From Curtobacterium sp. BH-2-1-1 (GTDB lineage: Bacteria > Actinomycetota > Actinomycetes > Actinomycetales > Microbacteriaceae), in assembly GCF_001806325.1 (NCBI RefSeq), contig NZ_CP017580.1:2976001-3040000 (forward strand): a stretch of 64,000 bases of DNA. The letters run 5' to 3'. A model generated the notes under the pieces. It saw only the letters and a list, made by a program, of their open reading frames with translations. It did no database searches and was not told where the DNA came from. This document shows positions 1 through 7,751 of this stretch, piece after piece (positions within the stretch are counted from its first letter, which is position 1; each line of letters begins with the position of its first letter). A program made the translations under genes and the position numbers.

Positions 1-60
1 GAGAGCGCCTTCGCCTGGGGCGAGCTGCGCCCGATCCCGCCGCTGGGGCAGGAGCAGTAG
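1..60 (+). CDS. 3' end of an unidentified protein-coding gene
   Basis: Frame 1 stays open from the window edge and ends at a TAG at 58-60, giving the tail ESAFAWGELRPIPPLGQEQ. No family can be named from 19 residues. The codon pattern (GC in third positions) fits a real gene, and the strong palindrome that follows at 73-120 looks like its terminator. The gene converges on ptsH. Confidence 0.5.
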   Translation, partial: ESAFAWGELRPIPPLGQEQ

Positions 61-72
61 GGGCGACCGGAC

Positions 73-120
73 GACGGACGGGAGGCGCGGTGCCAGCTGG
101 CACCGCGCCTCCCGTCCGTC
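73..120. repeat. Perfect palindrome, likely bidirectional terminator (family A, copy 1)
   Basis: Two perfectly complementary 22-nt arms (73-94 and 99-120) flank the tetraloop AGCT. The arm contains GGACGGGAGGCGCGGTGCC. It lies between the convergent partial gene (ends at 60) and ptsH (ends at 127), so it could stop transcription from both sides. It lacks a good U-tract, which is usual in GC-rich actinobacteria. Near-identical copies occur at 6495-6542 and in part at 33593-33634. Confidence 0.85.
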
Positions 121-126
121 CTGTCG

Positions 127-399
127 TCAGGCCGCGTCGTGGTCCGTCTTGAGGAACTCGACCAGGCTGTCCGCGGTGGTCTCGGCGTCGTCGCCGTTCA
201 CCGTGAGGGTGACCTCGTCGCCGTTCTCGATGCCGAGGCCGAGGAGCGCGAGGATGCTGCCGGCGTTCCCGGACTTGTCGCCCTTCGCGATCGTGACCTG
301 GTGGCCGGACGCGGTCACGGTCTGGACGAAGAGGGAGGCCGGGCGTGCGTGCAGGCCGGACGCGCTGGCGACGGTGACGGTGCGGGTGGCTTCGGACAT
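127..399 (-). CDS. ptsH: Phosphocarrier protein HPr
   Basis: This 90-residue protein takes phosphate from enzyme I (PEP-dependent) and hands it to the EIIA domains of sugar transporters in the cytoplasm. The active-site motif GLHARPA places the phosphorylated histidine at residue 17. KSGNAGSIL with Ser48 corresponds to the classical regulatory serine region. An upstream in-frame ATG at 432 would add 11 residues, but the ATG at 399 has AGGAG seven bases before it and gives the usual HPr length. It lies 76 bp downstream of the DeoR-type gene on the same strand, so the two may be co-transcribed, divergent from enzyme I and the mannitol genes. Confidence 0.95.
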   Translation of the reverse strand: MSEATRTVTVASASGLHARPASLFVQTVTASGHQVTIAKGDKSGNAGSILALLGLGIENGDEVTLTVNGDDAETTADSLVEFLKTDHDAA

Positions 400-475
400 C
401 GATGTACTCCTGTCGATGGGTGGTTGGCTCATGGTAGCGAGCGCGGGGTGGGCGGTTCCGGGGCGGGACGCAGGG

Positions 476-1246
476 TCAGTCGCGGCCGGGCCAGAAGACC
501 TCGGTGCCGGCGGCCTCGACCTCGCGGACGAGGTCGGCGTTCACGCCGGGATCGGTGATGATCGTGTCGATCGCGGCGAGCGGGGCGACGCGGCCGAACT
601 CCTCGCGACCGAACTTGGTGTGGTCGGCGAGCAGGATGCTGCGGCGCGCGGACTTGATCATCGCGGACTTCACGGCGGCCTCGGCCATGTTGTGCGTCGT
701 GAGGCCGCGCTCGGGCGTGATGCCGTTGATGCTGATGAACGCGACGTCGACGCTGACCATCCCGATGAGCTGGTGCGTCCACGTGCCGACGCCGGCGAGC
801 GAGTCGCTGCGGATGTTGCCGCCGAGCAGGTGCAGGTCGATGCCCGGTCGGTTCGCGACCGCCATCGCCACGGGCAGGGAGTGCGTCACGACGGTGAGGC
901 CACGGTCGGTCGGGAGCAGCTCGGCGAGGCAGATCGTCGAGGTGCCGGCGTCGATCATGACGGACCCGTTCTCGGGCAGCTCGCCGAGCGCGGCCTCGGC
1001 GATGACCATCTTCTCGGCCTGGTTGATGCCGCCACGGTCGCCGACCCCCGGGTGCAGGGTGATGCGCTCGACGGGGATCGCGCCACCGTGCGCACGTCGG
1101 ACCAGCCCGCGCCGCTCGAGCGAGGTGAGGTCGCGGCGGATCGTCTCCGGGGTCACCTCGAGCAGCTCGGCGAGGTCCTTGACGTCGACCCGGCCCTGCG
1201 CACGCGCCTGTTCGACGATGCGCTGGTGGCGCTCTGGTGCGTACAT
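476..1246 (-). CDS. DeoR/GlpR-family transcriptional regulator of PTS or mannitol genes
   Basis: A 256-residue regulator with the family architecture: an N-terminal winged helix-turn-helix (MYAPERHQRIVEQA at the start, then VTPETIRRDLTSLERRGLVRRAHGGA around residues 31-57) and a C-terminal sugar-phosphate sensing domain with the typical VMIDAGTST and FISINGI segments. The start at 1246 gives the canonical MYAPERH beginning and has GAGG five bases upstream; the longer reading from 1351 adds a non-conserved extension. Family members usually repress sugar operons and are released by a phosphorylated sugar. Its position back-to-back with ptsI-mtlAFD suggests it controls them. That assignment is inferred from context. 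Confidence 0.9.
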   Translation of the reverse strand: MYAPERHQRIVEQARAQGRVDVKDLAELLEVTPETIRRDLTSLERRGLVRRAHGGAIPVERITLHPGVGDRGGINQAEKMVIAEAALGELPENGSVMIDAGTSTICLAELLPTDRGLTVVTHSLPVAMAVANRPGIDLHLLGGNIRSDSLAGVGTWTHQLIGMVSVDVAFISINGITPERGLTTHNMAEAAVKSAMIKSARRSILLADHTKFGREEFGRVAPLAAIDTIITDPGVNADLVREVEAAGTEVFWPGRD

Positions 1247-1349
1247 CGGGGCCTCGTCGTCTCGGAAGCGGTGGGGGAGTCGGAACGGAACGGACACGAC
1301 CGGGCACGTCTTCGGCGACCGCGATCCGAACGGATCCGCCACCAGACGC

Positions 1350-1418
1350 AAACGGGCATCTGTTTCTGCATTTTTATCCCCGGATGTGTTTGTTTGTCAA
1401 CGTGGATCGGGGTATGGT
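1350..1418 (+). promoter_or_regulatory. AT-rich divergent control region, candidate ptsI promoter and DeoR operators
   Basis: Between the divergent deoR-type gene and ptsI the sequence becomes unusually AT-rich, with repeated TGTTT words (1361-1365, 1387-1391, 1391-1395) and an inverted AAAC...GTTT pair at 1350-1365. A plausible rightward promoter is TTGTTT at 1390-1395 and TATGGT at 1413-1418 with a 17-bp spacer. A separate small palindrome GATCCG-AA-CGGATC lies at 1323-1336. TGTTT-type repeats are common operators of DeoR proteins, so autoregulation plus mannitol control is plausible. Confidence 0.4.
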
Positions 1419-1512
1419 GCTGCTCAGCCGCACCGGCGGGGTCTCGTCTCCGCGCTGCGCGCACCGAACGAACCACCCCACCGCAAGCGCGCGTGAGATG
1501 AAGGAGTCTCGA

Positions 1513-3168
1513 ATGTCCGAACTGCTCGGCACCGGCGTCGGCCGTGGCGTCGCCCACGGCCCCGTGCTCCGCATGGCCGACCCGCTCGGCGAACCGTCGA
1601 AGGACGCCCTGACCGGTTCGGCGGACGACGCGAAGCAGGCCGTGGCCGCCGCGATCGCAGCGGTGGCGGAGGACCTCAACAAGCGGGGGCAGCTCGCCGG
1701 CGGGGACGCCCAGGCCGTGCTCGAGGCGCAGGCGCTCATGGCGCAGGACCCGACCCTCCTCGACGACGTGCACGCCCGCATCGACGGCGGCACCAACGCC
1801 GAACGCGCCGTGTTCGAGGCGTTCGGCCAGTTCCGCGACCTGCTCGTCTCGATGGGCGGGTACATGGGGGAGCGCGCCGCCGACCTCGACGACGTCGCCC
1901 AGCGCATCATCGCCAAGCTCCGCGGCGTCCACGCCCCGGGTGTGCCCGAGTCGGACACCCCCTTCGTGCTCGTCGCCCGCGACCTCGCGCCGGCCGACAC
2001 CGCACTCCTCGACCTCGACAAGGTCCTCGCCCTCGTCACGCGTGACGGCGGCCCGACCTCGCACACGGCGATCCTCGCCCGCGCCAAGGGCATCACCGCG
2101 ATCGTCGGCGTGACCGGCGCGGACGACCTGTCCGACGGCACGGTCGTCGTCGTGGACGCCGCCGCCGGCACCGTCGTGACCGACCCGTCGGCCGAACTCG
2201 TCGCCGACGTCGAGCAGCGCATCGCCGACCGCCTCGCCGCGGCCGCAGCGCCCCTGACCGCCGGCGCACTCGCCGACGGGCACACCGTCCCGCTGCTCGC
2301 GAACCTCGGCAGCCCCGCCGACGCCGCGGGCGCCGTTGCTCTCGGTGCGGAGGGCGTGGGGCTCTTCCGCACCGAGTTCCTCTTCCTCGACTCGCCGAAG
2401 GCGCCGACCGTCGACGAGCAGAAGGACTCCTACAAGCAGCTGCTCGAGGCCTTCCCGGGCAAGAAGGTCGTCGTCCGGGCGCTCGACGCGGGTGCCGACA
2501 AGCCCCTGCCGTTCCTCACCGACAAGGACGAGGAGAACCCGGCCCTCGGTCGACGCGGTCTCCGGGCGCTCCGGAACCACCCCGAGGTGCTCCGCGACCA
2601 GCTCACCGCGCTCGCCCAGGCCGACGCCGAGACCGAGGCCGACCTCTGGGTGATGGCCCCGATGGTCGCCGACGCCGAGGAGACCGAGTACTTCGTCGAC
2701 CTCGCCCGCGAGCTCGGGATCCGCACCGCCGGTGTGATGGCCGAGGTCCCCTCGCTCGCGCTGATGGCCGAGCAGGTGTTCACCTCCGCCGACTTCGTGT
2801 CGATCGGCACGAACGACCTGACCCAGTACACGATGGCCGCCGACCGCATGCTCGGCACCGTTGCGTCCTACCAGGACCCGTGGCACCCCGCCGTGCTCCG
2901 CCTCGTCGCGCAGCTCGGCGCAGCGGGTGCGGACGCCGGCAAGCCCGTCGGCATCTGCGGCGAGGCAGCGGCCGACCCGCTGCTCGCCGTCGTGCTCGTC
3001 GGTCTCGGCGCCACGACCCTCTCCATGACCCCCGCGGCCCTGGCCGACGTGCGCGCCGAACTCGGCAAGCACACCCTCGACCAGGCCCGCGAGATGGCAC
3101 AGGCGGCACTCGCCGCGAGCACGGCGGCGGCCGCCAAGTCCGCCGCGGCCGCGACGCACGCCGCCTGA
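1513..3168 (+). CDS. ptsI: PTS enzyme I (phosphoenolpyruvate-protein phosphotransferase)
   Basis: Cytoplasmic enzyme that autophosphorylates from PEP and phosphorylates HPr. The 551-residue length is usual for the family. The phosphohistidine domain has GGPTSHTAI with the phosphorylated His at about residue 184. The PEP-binding barrel shows GVGLFRTEFLF, SIGTNDLTQYTMAADR and the catalytic cysteine in GICGEAA (about residue 482). The start is fixed by AAGGAG at 1501-1506, six bases before the ATG. It is the first gene of a rightward mannitol operon, an arrangement that makes general PTS capacity rise with mannitol induction. A run of 13 C follows shortly after the stop. Confidence 0.96.
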   Translation: MSELLGTGVGRGVAHGPVLRMADPLGEPSKDALTGSADDAKQAVAAAIAAVAEDLNKRGQLAGGDAQAVLEAQALMAQDPTLLDDVHARIDGGTNAERAVFEAFGQFRDLLVSMGGYMGERAADLDDVAQRIIAKLRGVHAPGVPESDTPFVLVARDLAPADTALLDLDKVLALVTRDGGPTSHTAILARAKGITAIVGVTGADDLSDGTVVVVDAAAGTVVTDPSAELVADVEQRIADRLAAAAAPLTAGALADGHTVPLLANLGSPADAAGAVALGAEGVGLFRTEFLFLDSPKAPTVDEQKDSYKQLLEAFPGKKVVVRALDAGADKPLPFLTDKDEENPALGRRGLRALRNHPEVLRDQLTALAQADAETEADLWVMAPMVADAEETEYFVDLARELGIRTAGVMAEVPSLALMAEQVFTSADFVSIGTNDLTQYTMAADRMLGTVASYQDPWHPAVLRLVAQLGAAGADAGKPVGICGEAAADPLLAVVLVGLGATTLSMTPAALADVRAELGKHTLDQAREMAQAALAASTAAAAKSAAAATHAA

Positions 3169-3173
3169 TCCGA

Positions 3174-3186
3174 CCCCCCCCCCCCC
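3174..3186 (+). repeat. Homopolymer of 13 C between ptsI and mtlA
   Basis: Thirteen consecutive C residues lie 5 bp after the ptsI stop and about 54 bp before the mtlA start. Such tracts slip easily during replication. The tract is non-coding, so length changes would alter the leader or intergenic spacing rather than a protein. Confidence 0.9.
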
Positions 3187-3240
3187 AGCACCACCTCCCC
3201 TCCACACGCAGCAGCAGCACCTCACAGAAAGTCACCGCAC

Positions 3241-4797
3241 ATGACAACGTCGTCCGTTGCAGCGCCCGACGCCCCCGCGAATTCGCGGGGCGGCGCACGC
3301 GTCGCCGTTCAGAAGTTCGGCACGTTCCTCTCCGGCATGGTCATGCCCAACATCGCGATCTTCATCGCGTGGGGCATCATCACCGCCTTCTTCATCGAGA
3401 CCGGCTGGACGCCCGTGGGCATCCTCGGCGGCTTCGGTGAGACGGGCGGCGTCGCGAACGTCGGCCTCGTCGGCCCGATCCTGACCTACCTCATCCCGCT
3501 CGCGATCGCGATCCAGGGTGGCCGGATGGTCTACGAGACCCGTGGTGCGGTGGTCGGTTCGATCATGACCATGGGTGTCATCATCGGCGCCAACGGCACG
3601 ACGATGATCCTCGGCGCGATGATCTGCGGGCCGCTCGGCGCGTACCTCATCAAGCAGATCGACAAGCTCTGGGACGGCAAGATCAAGCCGGGCTTCGAGA
3701 TGCTCGTGAACAACTACGCGGCCGGCATCCTCGGCTTCGGGTTGGCCATGGCCGGGTTCTTCTGGCTCGCGCCGCTGTTCAAGCTCATCGCCGAGGGCCT
3801 CGGCGACGCGGTGAACTTCCTCGTCCAGCACTCGCTGCTCCCGCTCGCCAGCGTGATCATCGAGCCGGCCAAGGTGTTCTTCCTCAACAACGCCATCAAC
3901 CACGGTGTGCTCGACCAGCTCGGCGCGCAGCAGGTCCAAGAGTCCGGCAAGAGCATCCTCTTCCTGCTCGAGGCGAACCCCGGCCCGGGTCTCGGCATCC
4001 TGCTCGCCTTCACCTTCTTCGGTGTCGGCATCGCCCGCTCGACCGCTCCCGGCGCGATCATCATCCAGTTCCTCGGCGGCATCCACGAGATCTACTTCCC
4101 GTACGTGCTGCAGAAGCCGGTCCTGTTCATCGCCGTCATCCTCGGTGGTGCCACGGGCGTCGCGACCAACGTCGCGTTCCACTCCGGTCTCGTCGCCCCG
4201 GCGTCGCCCGGATCGATCTTCGCGGTGCTCGGTGCGACGGCGAAGGACAGCTTCCTCGGCGTCATCCTCTCGGTCATCCTGTCCGCAGCGGTGTCGTTCG
4301 CGGTCGCGTCGTTCTTCCTCATCGCGACCCGCAAGCGTGACCTCGCGAACGGTGGCGGCGACATGAGCGCCGCGATGGCGAAGCTCCAGGCGAACAAGGG
4401 CCGCGACGTCAACGCCGCGACCTCGGGCCTGCTCGGCAACAACTCCCCGGCGAACGAGGAGGAGGCCGAGGCCTCGCTCGGCGGCGTCGGTTCGGCGACC
4501 ACCGCGACCGCCACCCGCGTCCAGAACCTCGTGTTCGCCTGCGACGCCGGCATGGGCTCCAGCGCGATGGGCGCCAGCGTCCTCCGCAACAAGATCAAGA
4601 AGGCGGGCATCGAAGGGGTCACGGTCTCCAACAAGGCGATCGCGAACCTCTCCGGTGACGAGGACCTGATCATCACGCAGGAGGAGCTGACGGAGCGCGC
4701 GAAGCAGAAGAACCCGAACGCACAGCACGTGTCGGTCGGCAACTTCATGAACGCGCCGCAGTACGACCAGGTCGTCGAACAGCTCAAGAACCAGTAA
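3241..4797 (+). CDS. mtlA: PTS mannitol transporter subunit IICB
   Basis: Membrane permease and phosphotransfer protein of 518 residues that imports mannitol as mannitol-1-phosphate. Residues about 20-370 form the hydrophobic EIIC domain (KFGTFLSGMVMPNIAIFIAW at the start, the conserved GGIHEIYFPY segment). A hydrophilic linker follows, and the EIIB domain begins near residue 428 with FACDAGMGSSAMGAS, placing the phosphorylated cysteine at residue 434. The EIIA domain fused in E. coli MtlA is absent and is supplied by the downstream mtlF. ATG at 3241 is preceded only by a weak AGAAAG, so coupling to ptsI or a relaxed ribosome site is likely. Confidence 0.95.
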   Translation: MTTSSVAAPDAPANSRGGARVAVQKFGTFLSGMVMPNIAIFIAWGIITAFFIETGWTPVGILGGFGETGGVANVGLVGPILTYLIPLAIAIQGGRMVYETRGAVVGSIMTMGVIIGANGTTMILGAMICGPLGAYLIKQIDKLWDGKIKPGFEMLVNNYAAGILGFGLAMAGFFWLAPLFKLIAEGLGDAVNFLVQHSLLPLASVIIEPAKVFFLNNAINHGVLDQLGAQQVQESGKSILFLLEANPGPGLGILLAFTFFGVGIARSTAPGAIIIQFLGGIHEIYFPYVLQKPVLFIAVILGGATGVATNVAFHSGLVAPASPGSIFAVLGATAKDSFLGVILSVILSAAVSFAVASFFLIATRKRDLANGGGDMSAAMAKLQANKGRDVNAATSGLLGNNSPANEEEAEASLGGVGSATTATATRVQNLVFACDAGMGSSAMGASVLRNKIKKAGIEGVTVSNKAIANLSGDEDLIITQEELTERAKQKNPNAQHVSVGNFMNAPQYDQVVEQLKNQ

Positions 4798-4811
4798 CGA
4801 AGTGCAGTATC

Positions 4812-4841
4812 GGAGGGGACGGGCCACGGCTCGTCCCCTCC
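4812..4841 (+). promoter_or_regulatory. Intercistronic hairpin between mtlA and mtlF
   Basis: Perfect 10-bp arms GGAGGGGACG (4812-4821) and CGTCCCCTCC (4832-4841) enclose a 10-nt loop, 15 bp after the mtlA stop. It could protect the upstream mRNA from 3' decay or partly attenuate transcription, giving different IICB and IIA levels. No U-tract follows, so complete termination is unlikely. Confidence 0.6.
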
Positions 4842-4882
4842 ACACGTCCACGACGCCACGTCACGAAGCAAGGAGAACCCCG

Positions 4883-5320
4883 ATGCCCGTCCTGCAGGAG
4901 AGCCAGATCCGGATCCACACCGAGGACACCGCACCGACCAAGTCGGAGGCGATGAAGGAGGCTGCCGAGATCCTCGAGGCTGCAGGCGCGGTCACGGCGG
5001 ACTACTACCCGGCGATGCTCGAGCGCGAGAAGAGCGTCTCGACCTACATGGGGAACTTCCTCGCCATCCCGCACGGCACGAACGACGCGAAGGACGCCAT
5101 CAAGTCCTCGGCGCTGTCGTTCATCCGCTACGCGACCCCGATCGACTGGGACGGCAACCCCGTCCGCTTCGTCGTCGGCATCGCGGGCGTCAACAACGAG
5201 CACCTCGACATCCTGTCCAAGATCGCGATCGTGTTCAGCGACGAGGACGAGGTCCAGAAGCTGACCGACGCACCGGACACCGCCGCGATCCTGTCGATCC
5301 TCGGTGAGGTCAACGAGTGA
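4883..5320 (+). CDS. mtlF: PTS mannitol transporter subunit IIA
   Basis: A 145-residue cytoplasmic EIIA that receives phosphate from HPr and passes it to Cys434 of MtlA. The active-site histidine is in [10 protein letters not shown] at residue 64; the downstream [18 protein letters not shown] segment is typical of the fructose/mannitol EIIA fold. AAGGAG at 4870-4875 lies seven bases before the ATG at 4883, excluding the longer reading from 4802. Its stop overlaps the mtlD start by 4 bp (GTGA), indicating translational coupling. Confidence 0.95.
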   Translation: MPVLQESQIRIHTEDTAPTKSEAMKEAAEILEAAGAVTADYYPAMLEREKSVSTYMGNFLAIPHGTNDAKDAIKSSALSFIRYATPIDWDGNPVRFVVGIAGVNNEHLDILSKIAIVFSDEDEVQKLTDAPDTAAILSILGEVNE

Positions 5321-6474
5321 GCACCCCCACCGCCGTCCACTTCGGCGCGGGCAACATCGGCCGCGGCTTCGTCGGCCTGCTCCTGCACGAGGCCGGCTAC
5401 GAGGTCGTCTTCGCCGACGTCGCCGCGCCCCTCATCGACGCTCTCGCCGCTGCCGACTCGTACACGGTGCACGAGGTCGGTCAGAACGCGCGCGACCACG
5501 AGGTCACGAACTTCCGTGCCCTGAACAGCGCCCAGGACGAATCGGCCGTCGTCGCCGAGATCGCCACGGCGTCCATCGTCACCTGCGCCGTCGGACCGAA
5601 CGTCCTGAAGTTCATCGCGCCGGTCATCGCGAAGGCGCTCCAGCAGCGCGACGCGGACGCCGCGCCGATCGCCGTGATGGCGTGCGAGAACGCCCTCAAC
5701 GCCACCGACCGCCTGCGCGAGTTCATCGTCGAGGCGCTCCCCGCCGACGTCCGCGACCAGGCCCTCGCCAAGGCTGTCTTCGCGAACACCGCGGTCGACC
5801 GCATCGTCCCGGCGCAGCCCGAGGGCGCGGGCCTGGACGTCACCGTCGAGACCTACTTCGAGTGGGCCGTCGACCGCACGCCGTTCGGCGGGAACGAGCC
5901 GGAGATCCCCGGCGCCCACTACGTCGACGGCCTCGCCGCGTCGATCGAGCGCAAGCTCTTCACGGTGAACACCGGGCACGCGACCGTCGCGTACCACGGC
6001 TTCCTCGCCGGGGCGGACAAGATCTCGGACGCCATCGCGATCCCCGCGGTCCGGTCCGAGCTCGAGTCCGTGCTCGCCGAGACGAGCGACCTGCTCGTCC
6101 GCCGCCACGAGCTCGACCCCGAGGTGCACCGTGCGTACGTGCAGGCCATCATCGGGCGCTTCGAGAACCCGCACCTGCCCGACACCGTGACGCGCGTCGG
6201 CCGACAGCCGCTGCGCAAGCTCTCCCGCGACGAGCGCTTCGTGTCGCCCGCCGCCGCCCTCGCCGAGGACGGCACGGAGCCGACGGCGCTGCTCGACGCC
6301 ATGGGCGCCGCGCTGCATTTCGACGTGCCGGACGACGAGCAGAGCGTCGAACTCCAGGCGCTGCTGCGCTCGGACCGGAGCGACGCCGAGGTCGTGACCG
6401 AGATCACCGGGCTCGACGAGCAGCACCCGCTGCACGCCGCGTTCGCGGACCGGGTGCGGTCCGCGCGCGCCTAG
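5317..6474 (+). CDS. mtlD: Mannitol-1-phosphate 5-dehydrogenase
   Basis: A 385-residue NAD-dependent enzyme oxidising mannitol-1-phosphate to fructose-6-phosphate. The Rossmann motif [13 protein letters not shown] is at residues 8-20; the conserved central segment [11 protein letters not shown] and the later [15 protein letters not shown] are typical of the polyol dehydrogenase family. The start is a GTG overlapping the mtlF stop. It is the last gene of the operon and is followed by a perfect palindrome that also ends the convergent lipid kinase gene. Confidence 0.95.
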   Translation: MSTPTAVHFGAGNIGRGFVGLLLHEAGYEVVFADVAAPLIDALAAADSYTVHEVGQNARDHEVTNFRALNSAQDESAVVAEIATASIVTCAVGPNVLKFIAPVIAKALQQRDADAAPIAVMACENALNATDRLREFIVEALPADVRDQALAKAVFANTAVDRIVPAQPEGAGLDVTVETYFEWAVDRTPFGGNEPEIPGAHYVDGLAASIERKLFTVNTGHATVAYHGFLAGADKISDAIAIPAVRSELESVLAETSDLLVRRHELDPEVHRAYVQAIIGRFENPHLPDTVTRVGRQPLRKLSRDERFVSPAAALAEDGTEPTALLDAMGAALHFDVPDDEQSVELQALLRSDRSDAEVVTEITGLDEQHPLHAAFADRVRSARA

Positions 6475-6494
6475 CGTCCTCGACGCAACCACCT

Positions 6495-6542
6495 GACGGA
6501 CTGGAGGCGCGGTGCCGGCTGGCACCGCGCCTCCAGTCCGTC
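6495..6542. repeat. Perfect palindrome, likely bidirectional terminator (family A, copy 2)
   Basis: Perfect 22-nt arms (6495-6516 and 6521-6542) with loop GGCT. The arm GGACTGGAGGCGCGGTGCC differs from copy 1 at a single position, and both arms carry the compensating change, so the structure rather than the exact sequence is maintained. It separates convergent mtlD and the lipid kinase. Confidence 0.85.
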
Positions 6543-6566
6543 ACGCGCCCACGTCGGACCGCCGTG

Positions 6567-7565
6567 TCAGGCCGTCCGCAGCACGAGACCGCCGTGCTCG
6601 ACGCGCAGGCTGGCAGCGGCCACCAGGCCGAACGGATCACCGTCCAACTGCAGCTGTTCGGGCTCGTCGAGCACGAGGTCGAGTCGCCGCGCCGTCGTGT
6701 AGCCGAGCGTCCGCGACCGCGGCAGGAAGCGCGCGAGCAGCCGTCCGAAGCGCGTCCGGTGGTAGAAGCGGTTGAGCGACAGGCCGTAGCCGATCTTCGT
6801 CCAGCCGAAGGCGCCACGTGGGCGGAACGCCACCGCGTCGAGGAGCCCGTCGTCCGGCTGCGCTTCGGGGAGGAGCAGCAGGCCGGCCGTGAGGGTCCCG
6901 CAGTTGCCCACGATGACGGTGTGCGCCCGCATGCCGTGCTCGTCGCCCTCGTCGAGGCGGTACCGGAGGTCGACCTGGCGGTTGCCGACCACGGACCGCA
7001 TGATCGGGTCGGAGTAGGCGAGCCAGCCGAAGCGCTTCTTCAGGCCGGCGTTCGTGTCCGCGGCCATCCGGGCGTCGAGCCCGATCCCCGCCATCACGAG
7101 GAACGCGTGCTCGGTCGTGTCCCCGTCGGCGGTGGTGAGCGCGGCGAACGCGACGTCGACGGCACGGTCAGCGCCGTGGAACGCCGACCGGACGGCCGCG
7201 GTGACGTCACCGATCGGGATGCCGAGGTTCCGTGCGTAGAGGTTGCCGGTGCCCGTCGGGAGCAGGGCGATCGGGATGCCGGACCCGTGCAGCACCTCGG
7301 CCGCGACCCGCAGCGTGCCGTCGCCACCGACGACCAGCACGACGTCGGGTGCGCTGTCACGAGCGGCGCGTGCGGCGGCGCGGCCGTCGTCGTCGGCCGC
7401 GGTCTCGAACCAGGCGGTGTCGGCCCAGCCGAGCGACCCCTGCTCGGTGGCGACCGCCGAGCGGAGGGCGGCGAGGTCGACCGCGGAGGGGTTCACGACG
7501 ACGGCTGCGTGCTGCGGGCCGGCCGTCCGGTGCGTGCGGTCGGGGGCTGCGGGAGTGGAGGGCAC
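6567..7565 (-). CDS. Diacylglycerol kinase family lipid kinase
   Basis: A 332-residue protein of the DAGK catalytic (YegS/DgkB) family, which phosphorylates a lipid or sphingoid-type alcohol with ATP. The nucleotide-binding motif VVGGDGTLRVAAEVL and the following LPTGTGNLYARNLG are diagnostic; AAVVVNPSA opens the catalytic domain near residue 22. The GTG at 7565 is chosen because it leaves a short lead-in to the domain; no clear ribosome site is visible and the true start may be slightly different. The exact lipid substrate cannot be read from sequence. It converges on mtlD across the family A palindrome. Confidence 0.85.
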   Translation of the reverse strand: MPSTPAAPDRTHRTAGPQHAAVVVNPSAVDLAALRSAVATEQGSLGWADTAWFETAADDDGRAAARAARDSAPDVVLVVGGDGTLRVAAEVLHGSGIPIALLPTGTGNLYARNLGIPIGDVTAAVRSAFHGADRAVDVAFAALTTADGDTTEHAFLVMAGIGLDARMAADTNAGLKKRFGWLAYSDPIMRSVVGNRQVDLRYRLDEGDEHGMRAHTVIVGNCGTLTAGLLLLPEAQPDDGLLDAVAFRPRGAFGWTKIGYGLSLNRFYHRTRFGRLLARFLPRSRTLGYTTARRLDLVLDEPEQLQLDGDPFGLVAAASLRVEHGGLVLRTA

Positions 7566-7751
7566 CAGTCGACGGTACCGCCGGACGCGAGGCGATCGCG
7601 CCGCGGACCGGTGTGTCCGATCCCCGCGGATCCGCCGAACCTGGCAATCGGGACCCTCACGCACAGGTGCGCGAGCGAGACTCGCGGCACGGCGAGTGCC
7701 GGGTGACTTCGACACCTGTGCGGTACCTCTCCTGAACAGGCAGGGGCCGTC

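Noticed and set aside
127..432. Longer HPr starting at the ATG at 432
   Set aside because: The internal ATG at 399 has a well-placed AGGAG and gives the normal HPr length; the extra 11 residues are not family-like.
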